Shown here piece by piece: positions 1 to 5,989 of a DNA stretch of 11,493 nucleotides. Both the position numbers and the translations under genes were made by a program. The notes below the pieces were generated by a model. It made no database searches. It was not told the origin of the DNA and saw only the letters and a program-made list of their open reading frames with translations. The stretch is from Dehalococcoidia bacterium (lineage in GTDB: Bacteria > Chloroflexota > Dehalococcoidia > Dehalococcoidales > Fen-1064), in NCBI GenBank assembly GCA_011192055.1, contig DUES01000203.1, positions 1-11,493 of the forward strand, written 5' to 3'. Positions within the stretch are counted from its first letter, which is position 1; the number at the start of each line of letters is the position of its first letter.

Positions 1-1
1 A

Positions 2-160
2 GACTGTGGCGGCCCTCCAGGATATGAGCATCTGCTGAAAGCGCTAGCAGACCCAAAATATGAAGACCATAATGAACTACTGGAATGGGTTGGCCGAAGG
101 TATGACCCGGAGAAGTTTGACCTGGTGGCTATTAACCGTGCGTTAAAAAGGGTGAGGTAA
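2..160 (+). CDS. pRiA4b ORF-3-like protein, C-terminal fragment (5' end outside window)
   Basis: The frame is open from the window edge to a TAA at 158-160 and gives 52 residues, beginning DCGGPPGYEHLLKALADP and continuing with LLEWVGRRYDPEKFDL. The order CGGPPGYE, then LADP, then a (L)LEW..., (Y/F)DPE.FD(L) tail is the conserved C-terminal end of the plasmid pRiA4b ORF-3-like family (PF07929). Members are small proteins of unknown biochemical role, often found near mobile or accessory DNA but also scattered on chromosomes. The basic ALKRVR tail is the natural C-terminus, so this is a real 3' end rather than a broken gene; the start lies before the window. It converges on the amidohydrolase gene, with 107 bases between the two stop codons. 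I see no clear stem with a T-run in that gap, only short GTAAGC/GCTTAC complementarity. Confidence 0.85.
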   Translation, partial: DCGGPPGYEHLLKALADPKYEDHNELLEWVGRRYDPEKFDLVAINRALKRVR

Positions 161-267
161 GAAACGGTAAGCACAGATAGATGTCCTGAGTGAATTGCAC
201 AACAGCTTACATTGTGACTCAAACGTTGCCGTATATTTACATCTTAATTGTTTTCCCGGATAAGTGC

Positions 268-1899
268 TTAATCCCTCTGGAAGACTATTTTACCATCGAC
301 GATGGTTGTGACCACTTCAGTATCTTTGATTTCCTCAGTAGGTACCGATAGGATATCCCTGTCGAGTACTATCATGTCAGCCAGCTTCCCGGCCTCGATG
401 CTACCCTTTATATGCTCCTCTCTTGCCAGGTATGCCCCGTTCCATGTGTAAACCCTGATGGCATCCATAACGCTGATGGCTTCATCGGGGCTCACGATCT
501 GACCGGTCACCGTCTTCCGGGTCACAGCGGCGTATATCTGTTTGAAAGGACTATAGAAAGTAATGGGACAGTCGTTATTACCGCCGGCAATTATCCCCAT
601 CTCCTGCATTGTCTTGTGAGGATGGAGCCACCGGCTCCGTTCCGGACCGAAGTTCTCTGCATACTGGTCACCGATGCCATACATGTAGCCGATACTGCTT
701 GAAGGTGTAACCCCCAGTTCTTTAATCCGTTTGAGTTGTTTTGGAGTGCAACAGCTATTGTGTTCGATTCGGTGACGCATATCTTTAACCGGTTTTTTCT
801 TCTGTGCCTTCTCGATGCAATCAAGGGCTATATCGATGCCACGGTCACCGATACTATGTATGCTGACCCTGATTCCAGCATCATGTGCCTTCATCACAAT
901 CCTCTCCATATCTTCAGGAGCAGTTGTCATCAGGCCCAAACCTTTCGGACCCCGGTGCTGTGGAGTATAAACCGCGCATGTACCTCCGGCACCTGAACCA
1001 TCGCCCATGATTTTAAGAGACATAACCTTGAGCCAGTCGCTGCCGAAACCACTCTCGATTCCGAGCGATTTCAGGTGTTCCAGCGTGTCTTCAGCACCGG
1101 AATTAAGCTTGACCATCAAGTTTATCCGTACCTTTTTGATTCCTTCGGAGAGAATTTGCTGGTAAGTATGGATACCCAGATTTTCACCGCTGGCATCGTG
1201 AGTGGAAGTAATACCCCACCGTGAGAACTGATTGAAAAGCCGTTTCATACACTCTTTCATTTGTGCTATGGTGTACCCCGGTATTTTAACGGCAACAAGT
1301 TGGCTGGCCAGCTCGTAAAGAAGCCCGGTAGCCTCTCCTCCGGTATCTCTGTCAATTGTTCCACCAGCAGGATCAGGGGTATCTTTCGTGATAACTGCTA
1401 TATCCAGCGCCCGGCTATTTACTACCGCTTGATGACCTGTGTCAGAAAGGATGTAAACAGGATTATTCGGAGTGACTGTATCAAGCTCCCATCGTGTTAT
1501 TTGTCTTTTTTCAATAAGCTTAGAATCGTTGTAGTTACCAACGCGGACCCATGCTCCCGGTCCAATCTCTTTTGCCTTTTTCAGGACGGCATCCTGAATA
1601 TCCTTTATCTCCTTAATTTCAGGCGCCCGGCAGTCTATTTCCAGGAACCTTGTGGCAGCAAAGGAGGGGTGCGTATGTGAATCGATAATGCCCGGAAGAA
1701 CCGGTTTCCCCTTAAGGTCAATAACTTCAGTATTTTCTCCGGTAAACTGCTGCATCTCTGAGGACGACCCCGTACACATAATCCTGCCGGCTTTTATGGC
1801 AACCGCCTCTTGAAGGGTATCTTTTGAATCAACCGTCACTACCTTGCCATGAAGAAGCACGATATCGGCACTGAAAGCCTCTGAATTTAATAAGGTCAT
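268..1899 (-). CDS. Metal-dependent amidohydrolase, YtcJ/Amidohydro_3 family
   Basis: A complete 543-residue protein, the usual length for YtcJ-like enzymes of the amidohydrolase superfamily, which hydrolyse C-N bonds of amides or related compounds in the cytoplasm; the substrate cannot be told. Visible motifs in order are an N-terminal small beta domain with GKVVTVD and GRI; the metal-binding HxH in DSHTHPS (His75, His77); GHQAVVNSRAL around His156; KIMGDG (Lys296, in the position of the bridging carboxylated lysine); IHSIGDR (His348); RIEH (His380); and a metal-binding Asp at NNDCP (Asp443). The end (IEAGKLADMIVLDRDI, then VDGKIVF) is the canonical closing beta sandwich. No signal peptide is seen. 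The ATG start is supported by AGAGGAT at 1905-1911 (minus strand), about six bases upstream. It is transcribed alone, facing away from the HTH/tetR block. All metal ligands appear intact. Confidence 0.93.
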   Translation of the reverse strand: MTLLNSEAFSADIVLLHGKVVTVDSKDTLQEAVAIKAGRIMCTGSSSEMQQFTGENTEVIDLKGKPVLPGIIDSHTHPSFAATRFLEIDCRAPEIKEIKDIQDAVLKKAKEIGPGAWVRVGNYNDSKLIEKRQITRWELDTVTPNNPVYILSDTGHQAVVNSRALDIAVITKDTPDPAGGTIDRDTGGEATGLLYELASQLVAVKIPGYTIAQMKECMKRLFNQFSRWGITSTHDASGENLGIHTYQQILSEGIKKVRINLMVKLNSGAEDTLEHLKSLGIESGFGSDWLKVMSLKIMGDGSGAGGTCAVYTPQHRGPKGLGLMTTAPEDMERIVMKAHDAGIRVSIHSIGDRGIDIALDCIEKAQKKKPVKDMRHRIEHNSCCTPKQLKRIKELGVTPSSSIGYMYGIGDQYAENFGPERSRWLHPHKTMQEMGIIAGGNNDCPITFYSPFKQIYAAVTRKTVTGQIVSPDEAISVMDAIRVYTWNGAYLAREEHIKGSIEAGKLADMIVLDRDILSVPTEEIKDTEVVTTIVDGKIVFQRD

Positions 1900-1922
1900 T
1901 CACAATCCTCTATTTATACTTA

Positions 1923-1950
1923 ATAATGCAAACTCAGTAATTTTATTCAA
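1923..1950 (-). promoter_or_regulatory. Candidate promoter for the amidohydrolase gene
   Basis: Read on the minus strand, TTGAAT (plus 1945-1950) is followed after 16 bases by CATTAT (plus 1923-1928), each matching four of six sigma-70 consensus positions. It lies about 25 bases upstream of the start codon in AT-rich DNA. The match is modest and other hexamer pairs are possible. Confidence 0.3.
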
Positions 1951-2184
1951 AAACCACTGATAATACAACCACGCAGCTTATTTATTGGTATACTACGCCG
2001 GACTACCTTGGTTTTTATGGAAGTTGAAGGCGGTAGAATGCATCCGGAAGATAACGTTTAAAAAATCTGGTGATACGTGGACAAGCTCCAAAACAACCAT
2101 ATATGCAACTGCGCAATCAACTCGAGGCAGGGTTAAATACAGGTTGGCTTGTGGTTAACATTCCTCAGTTTTATTAGTCACCAG

Positions 2185-2211
2185 ATTGCACATAATAGCG
2201 AAAGGTGCAAT
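2185..2211. repeat. Small hairpin downstream of the HTH gene
   Basis: ATTGCAC at 2185-2191 and GTGCAAT at 2205-2211 form a perfect 7-bp stem with a 13-base loop. On the minus strand it lies 52 bases past the stop of the HTH gene, where a terminator would be expected, but no T-run follows on either strand, so a termination role is doubtful. Confidence 0.3.
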
Positions 2212-2262
2212 GTTCGCAAACGGGTAGACGGAGCAGGACTATCTCTCCCTGAGGTAAAGATT

Positions 2263-2838
2263 TTATGTTTTATTTACTTCGCGGGCTGCTCTCCGAAGCT
2301 CACTTAGAATGCTAATACAGTTGTCTCTGGCCCTGCTCCAGTCGTCGTCTAGTATATTCCATCGCACCTCTTCACGGGTGTGGGCCTTAAGGGACTGAAG
2401 AAGCATCTCCTGCTCGCGACGGTATGACTGCGGATCTCCTATGCGGAAACTCTGTGTGTTTCCCATTGTATAGACTTTAGCCTGGGTTTCGGACGATATG
2501 TAGCGCTGTAGAAGGTCCTGCTGCCATAGCCAAGAAAAGAACTGTTCAGTATTCTTCTCCATATCAGCAAGGGAAACCGGTATTCTCAGATTGGCCACTA
2601 ATGACCCAGCCAGTGCAGTGAGGGATTCCATGCGTGTACGAAATTCTGTTGCAGCCACTTCTGTGCGAGCCAACTTGAGTTCATCTGTCGATTGGCTGCG
2701 CTCCCATTTCTCGTAGGCGCGTTTCACTGTTCGCCGGTTAATCTCTGTCTTACGTTGGATGTTCACCCAGCTACTACCGGTCCGTTTTAAGTTTATGACG
2801 GTGGTTAGTTCCTCTTCAGACAAATATCGGCGCCTCAT
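2263..2838 (-). CDS. Helix-turn-helix protein of unknown function
   Basis: A complete 191-residue, highly charged, probably cytoplasmic protein. I do not recognise the family beyond its N-terminus. Residues about 6-45 read like a resolvase/transposase-type helix-turn-helix: LSEEELTTVINLKRTGSSW, then IQRKTEINRRTVKRAYEKW. The remainder (about 50-191) is predicted mainly helical, rich in Arg, Glu, Gln and Trp, with no catalytic motif, no DDE or serine-recombinase residues and no membrane segment. The start is well supported: AAGGAG on the minus strand (plus 2847-2852) lies 8 bases before the ATG. It is divergent from the TetR gene with a 171-base shared upstream region containing palindromes, so it may take part in local regulation. 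Other possibilities are a phage- or plasmid-derived DNA-binding protein or a small-terminase-like protein; nothing in the sequence decides between them. Confidence 0.75.
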   Translation of the reverse strand: MRRRYLSEEELTTVINLKRTGSSWVNIQRKTEINRRTVKRAYEKWERSQSTDELKLARTEVAATEFRTRMESLTALAGSLVANLRIPVSLADMEKNTEQFFSWLWQQDLLQRYISSETQAKVYTMGNTQSFRIGDPQSYRREQEMLLQSLKAHTREEVRWNILDDDWSRARDNCISILSELRRAAREVNKT

Positions 2839-2880
2839 TAGGTCATCTCCTTATTGATAATGGTACAGACAAGTCCATTA

Positions 2881-2896
2881 AGGGACAATTGTCTCT
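2881..2896. promoter_or_regulatory. Palindrome in the HTH/tetR divergent region, possible operator
   Basis: GACAATTGTC (2884-2893) is a perfect 10-bp palindrome. It extends to AGGGACAATTGTCTCT with a single mismatched pair. It lies in the upstream region shared by the divergent HTH and tetR genes and is unrelated in sequence to the dyad at 2975-3000. It could be a site for the HTH protein or another regulator; this is inference from position and symmetry only. Confidence 0.35.
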
Positions 2897-2942
2897 AAAT
2901 ACCGCTCATATAGTGGATTTTTTACACTACCCCGAAAAGGTA

Positions 2943-2971
2943 TTGACAAACAATGAAATAGGTGATACTTT
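2943..2971 (+). promoter_or_regulatory. Promoter of the TetR-family gene
   Basis: A perfect -35 hexamer TTGACA occupies 2943-2948. Two -10 candidates fit: TACTTT at 2966-2971 (17-base spacer, weaker hexamer) or GATACT at 2964-2969 (15-base spacer, better hexamer). Either puts the transcription start near 2976-2978, at the left edge of the dyad at 2975-3000 and downstream of the possible GTG start at 2962, which would therefore not be on the transcript. Confidence 0.6.
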
Positions 2972-2974
2972 ACT

Positions 2975-3000
2975 ACAGAACGAGCGAGCGCTCGTTTTGT
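2975..3000. promoter_or_regulatory. Probable TetR operator, 26-bp near-perfect dyad
   Basis: The half sites ACAGAACGAGCG (2975-2986) and CGCTCGTTTTGT (2989-3000) are inverted repeats matching at 11 of 12 positions, separated by AG. A shifted perfect 10-bp palindrome CGAGCGCTCG sits inside (2985-2994). Size, symmetry and position over the predicted transcription start, just before the regulator's own ATG, are typical of TetR-family autorepression operators. No second copy was found by eye elsewhere in the window. Confidence 0.65.
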
Positions 3001-3009
3001 AGTATTCAA

Positions 3010-3672
3010 ATGGAAGATTCCAGATTAAGCAATCTACCTGTCGATGTTCGCGAGCAACTGGTTCGTGTGGCAGTGTCTCTGTTTGTCGTTAAAGGTTTTG
3101 ACCGCACGACAACCCGAGAACTGAGTAAGGCATTAGGTTGGAGTATAGGCCGGCTCTACCAGTATGGTAAGACGAAAGATGATTTAATCGGTCTCCTTGT
3201 GGACTTTGTTAACGAGAAAGACTACACAATTGGAGACTACGCTGACAGGATAATTGACGGGCTAGACCCGATTGAAGCCGTCAGGGTAGTTCTGCGACTC
3301 CACATTATAAACACTGACCAATACCAGGACCTTTACAAGTTCATGGCGCATATCACGCTAAATCTGGATAAAGATGCACGACGAAAACTTTTCACAGGCT
3401 CTCGTGCATTGAAAGACAATTATGTGAAGTTAATAGAGCGTGGTATCAAGCTGGGCGAATTCACAACAGACAACGCAGAGCTAGTAGCCTATAACATGTT
3501 TAATGTAGCGAGCTGGGCGACCCGTCGGTGGCTTTTTGACAGGCATTACAGCCTGGAAGAGTATATCGAGGGACAGACGGACAATATCCTGAAGCAGCTC
3601 GGCGTTGAGTACAGTAAGCGGAAAACCAAGATCTGCTGTGCAGATGAACACACTGAAGAAGGCACCAAATAA
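3010..3672 (+). CDS. TetR/AcrR-family transcriptional regulator
   Basis: A 220-residue protein from the ATG at 3010. Residues about 13-60 are a TetR N-terminal helix-turn-helix domain: LFVVKGFDRTTTRELSKALG, then WSIGRLYQYGKTKDDL, matching the family pattern 'LF...G(Y/F)..TT...(I/L)(A/S)...G.S.G.LY.(Y/H)F..K..L'. The usual Phe after Tyr is Gly here. Residues 75-200 are the variable, helical ligand-binding and dimerisation domain, so the inducer is unknown. The frame stays open upstream to a GTG at 2962, but that codon lies before the predicted transcription start and its extension would run through the operator dyad, so ATG 3010 is preferred even though no strong Shine-Dalgarno sequence precedes it. 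The gene is divergent from the HTH gene and lies 230 bases upstream of the permease genes on the same strand, making it the likely local regulator of the transporter and perhaps of downstream genes. Confidence 0.9.
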   Translation: MEDSRLSNLPVDVREQLVRVAVSLFVVKGFDRTTTRELSKALGWSIGRLYQYGKTKDDLIGLLVDFVNEKDYTIGDYADRIIDGLDPIEAVRVVLRLHIINTDQYQDLYKFMAHITLNLDKDARRKLFTGSRALKDNYVKLIERGIKLGEFTTDNAELVAYNMFNVASWATRRWLFDRHYSLEEYIEGQTDNILKQLGVEYSKRKTKICCADEHTEEGTK

Positions 3673-3697
3673 ACGAGAGTTATTATCAGGTTGACTT

Positions 3698-3703
3698 TAT
3701 AAT
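3698..3703 (+). promoter_or_regulatory. Candidate -10 box before the transporter genes
   Basis: A perfect TATAAT stands at 3698-3703 in the 230-base gap between the TetR stop and the first permease gene. No good -35 hexamer is found 16-18 bases upstream, and no extended -10 TG is present. It may be a weak transporter promoter or chance. The rest of the gap is GC-richer and has no convincing terminator stem and no copy of the TetR operator. Confidence 0.25.
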
Positions 3704-3902
3704 TTACCGCAGAAAAGTAAGAACTAATAGCGATAGACATGTGATGAAGTGGGGCACTGCCGGGGGAAACCAGGGTGCTGGTGGGGATCAGGATGCCAGC
3801 CACCATATCAATCAAACGCTGCCACCCCCTCCCGTGTCCGGAGCCCTGGGCGTAATCGGGCTTAGCGGCAGGATCCATCAATAAAAAGATAGGGGATAAT
3901 AT

Positions 3903-4859
3903 TTGAGTAGCTATATAATCAGAAGAGTCCTGCTTTTAATCCCATCGCTCATTGTAGTGACCATTATTGTCTTTGCTCTTGTACGCCTAATCCCGGGTGA
4001 TGTTATTGACCAGATACTGGCAGATATGACGTATCAAGTCGGAGCAGAAGATATCGCAGAACTCGAAGCGGAGTTGGGTCTAGACGTACCGGCACATGTT
4101 CAGTATTGGCGTTGGATCACCGGCATTGTGACGCGTGGCGACCTGGGGGAATCTTTATTTACAGGTCAAAGCGTATCCGAACGCATAAGCCGGGCTATAC
4201 CAGTATCCTTCGAACTCGGTATCATGGCGATATTGATCTCACTAATAATAGCTTTGCCCATAGGCATATATTCTGGCATACGACAGGACACTACTGGTGA
4301 CTACATCGCTCGCAGCTTCGCTATTCTCATGATTGCCGTTCCCAGTTTCTGGCTGGGAACGATGATTATGGTCTTACCAGCAATCTGGTGGAAATGGACA
4401 CCACCCTTACTCTATACCCCTTTTACACAAGACCCGGTAGGTAATCTGGGGATGTTCATCATTCCGGCGATTGTCATGGGTATGTATATGTCCGGTACGA
4501 CCATGAGAATGACACGTACTATGGTGTTAGAGGTAATGAGGCAGGACTATATCAGGACTGCCTGGGCAAAGGGTCTCAAGGAAAGGGTGGTTATCGTAAG
4601 GCATGCCTTGAAAAATGCACTCATGCCAGTGGTTACCCTGGTGGGCATTCAGATGCCCGTTCTGATAGGAGGATCGGTTGTCATCGAGCAGATATTCAAT
4701 CTTCCCGGTATCGGTCGGCTAATGATTCAAACCCTCAACGAACGAGATTATACAGTGATTTCGGGTCTCAACCTGACAGTTGCCGTAGTGGTGATGTCCA
4801 TCAATCTTCTAGTTGATTTGACCTATGGCTGGCTGGACCCAAGAGTACAGTACAAATAA
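3903..4859 (+). CDS. ABC transporter permease, DppB/OppB type
   Basis: A 318-residue inner-membrane permease of the peptide/nickel/opine class (binding-protein-dependent transport inner membrane component, PF00528). It begins YIIRRVLLLIPSLIVVTIIV, the hallmark N-terminal helix of DppB-like subunits. Six membrane segments are visible at about 9-30, 103-125, 138-162, 183-202, 240-262 and 287-308. The cytoplasmic EAA loop that contacts the ATPase spans about 210-240 (DYIRTAWAKGL, then RHALKNALMP). The C-terminus YGWLDPRVQYK is the usual ending. The start is TTG, supported by AGGGGA at 3891-3896 about six bases upstream; length and N-terminus fit the family. Its 3' end overlaps the next permease gene by 35 bases if that gene's first ATG is used, so the two are translationally linked. 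Substrate: unknown. Confidence 0.93.
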   Translation: MSSYIIRRVLLLIPSLIVVTIIVFALVRLIPGDVIDQILADMTYQVGAEDIAELEAELGLDVPAHVQYWRWITGIVTRGDLGESLFTGQSVSERISRAIPVSFELGIMAILISLIIALPIGIYSGIRQDTTGDYIARSFAILMIAVPSFWLGTMIMVLPAIWWKWTPPLLYTPFTQDPVGNLGMFIIPAIVMGMYMSGTTMRMTRTMVLEVMRQDYIRTAWAKGLKERVVIVRHALKNALMPVVTLVGIQMPVLIGGSVVIEQIFNLPGIGRLMIQTLNERDYTVISGLNLTVAVVVMSINLLVDLTYGWLDPRVQYK

Positions 4860-5865
4860 AGATTGGGCCAATAAGGTATTGAGAAAAGTGCACGAAACGG
4901 TAGATACACCAGTAACAGTAAGAAAAGAGCGGCGGAAGCAGAGCTGGTTGGTCGACTTCCTGGTTAGACTGGTCAGGGAGAAGCCATTAGGCCTGGTCGG
5001 TGCTGTAATAACCCTGCTACTATTTCTTGCCGGGATATTCGCTGACGTTATTATGCCTTATCCCTTCGCCGAGATGCATTTAAGGGATGCTTTCCAGGCA
5101 CCATCAGGCCAGCATATCATGGGTACCGATGATCTTGGGCGAGATTTATTTAGCCGTGTCGTTTATGGCGCTCGGATTTCAATGATTGTTGGACTGGGAG
5201 GAGCTACTCTAGGCACTATCCTTTCAACCATCCTGGGTATTGTCTCCGGCTACTATGGCGGAAAGACTGACTTGTTTTTACAGAGGTTTGTGGATTCCTG
5301 GATGTCCTTTCCCGGGCTCTTCCTTATGCTGAGTATGATAACTATTATTGGCCAAGGCATGTGGCAGCTAATAATTGTAATTGGGTTGCTCTATGGTATC
5401 GGCGGTTCCAGAATAGTCCGAAGTGCCGTCATCGGCATTAAGGAGAATGCCTATGTACAGGCTGCCGTAGCTACTGGCTGTCCACCCAGCAGAATGCTCT
5501 TGAAACATATCCTGCCTAATGTTATGGCGCCCATTATCATTCTATTCACAACACGACTACCATCCATGATACTTCTGGAGTCTACCCTGAGTTTCTTGGG
5601 ATATGGAATACCGCCCCCGACTCCCAGTTGGGGAGGATTACTCGGGCAGTCTGGACGCGACAATATGCTGATAGCACCCTGGCTGGCCATTTGGCCTGGA
5701 GTAGCAATTAGTATGGCGGTATATGGTGTTAACATCTTCGGGGATGCTATCAGGGACCTGCTGGACCCAAGGTTAAGAGGTGGCCTGGGTCGTTACTCGG
5801 GAGCGAAACCAAAAATATCCAGAGCAAGAAGACGCGCGGGTATATCCTCTGACAATGATCGGTAA
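4825..5865 (+). CDS. ABC transporter permease, DppC/OppC type
   Basis: A 346-residue partner permease of the same importer. After a basic N-terminal tail the first membrane segment is about 54-77, followed by the OppC signature HIMGTDDLGRDLFSRVVYGAR (about 97-117, written here as the family motif GTD..GRD). Further helices lie at about 119-142, 162-192, 233-252 and 284-306. The EAA loop is about 207-232 (ENAYVQAAVATG, then LLKHILPN). The motif LSFLGYGIPPPTPSWG (255-270) and the ending DAIRDLLDPRLRG are standard. The extra tail after residue 320, basic and Ser-rich, is unconserved-looking. The start is uncertain: ATG 4825 lies inside the previous gene with no good ribosome binding site; TTG 4879 or GTG 4888 just past the preceding stop are alternatives that remove only non-conserved residues. 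It pairs with the upstream DppB-type subunit to form the heterodimeric channel. Confidence 0.92.
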   Translation: MAGWTQEYSTNKDWANKVLRKVHETVDTPVTVRKERRKQSWLVDFLVRLVREKPLGLVGAVITLLLFLAGIFADVIMPYPFAEMHLRDAFQAPSGQHIMGTDDLGRDLFSRVVYGARISMIVGLGGATLGTILSTILGIVSGYYGGKTDLFLQRFVDSWMSFPGLFLMLSMITIIGQGMWQLIIVIGLLYGIGGSRIVRSAVIGIKENAYVQAAVATGCPPSRMLLKHILPNVMAPIIILFTTRLPSMILLESTLSFLGYGIPPPTPSWGGLLGQSGRDNMLIAPWLAIWPGVAISMAVYGVNIFGDAIRDLLDPRLRGGLGRYSGAKPKISRARRRAGISSDNDR

Positions 5866-5989
5866 TACAGGCGTAATTCCACTTGATATGAGAGTAGCAG
5901 ATATATCTGAAAAGAGGAGGAGAATCGGATAGCATGTTAATTAAGTAGTCAATACTACTAAAATCAGATCTATTTAAGGAGTAAAGAAA

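Larger units (their letters stand above)
1900..2262. other. 363-base gap without a supported gene
   Basis: This stretch lies between the start of the amidohydrolase gene and the stop codon of the HTH gene, both on the minus strand. The longest open stretch noticed (plus strand, about 1960-2156) has only TTG starts, no ribosome binding site and no recognisable protein character. Structure present: the promoter-like hexamers nearest the amidohydrolase, a pair of perfect 10-bp inverted repeats AATCTGGTGA (2064-2073) and TCACCAGATT (2178-2187) set 104 bases apart, and a small hairpin at 2185-2211. No tRNA or riboswitch was recognised. Confidence 0.6.

Noticed and set aside
1261..1680. 139-codon plus-strand frame inside the amidohydrolase gene
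   Set aside because: It is antisense to a protein with intact conserved motifs, Cys/Ser/Arg-rich and without a ribosome binding site.
1960..2156. Open plus-strand frame in the gap after the amidohydrolase gene
   Set aside because: Only TTG starts, no ribosome binding site, and a translated sequence without family resemblance; under 70 codons.
2962..3009. GTG-initiated 16-residue N-terminal extension of the TetR protein
   Set aside because: The GTG lies before the predicted transcription start and the extension would be encoded by the operator dyad; the TetR fold begins properly from ATG 3010.
3546..3881. 111-codon minus-strand frame over the tetR 3' end and the following gap
   Set aside because: Half of it is antisense to the TetR C-terminus; the composition is not protein-like and no ribosome binding site was seen.
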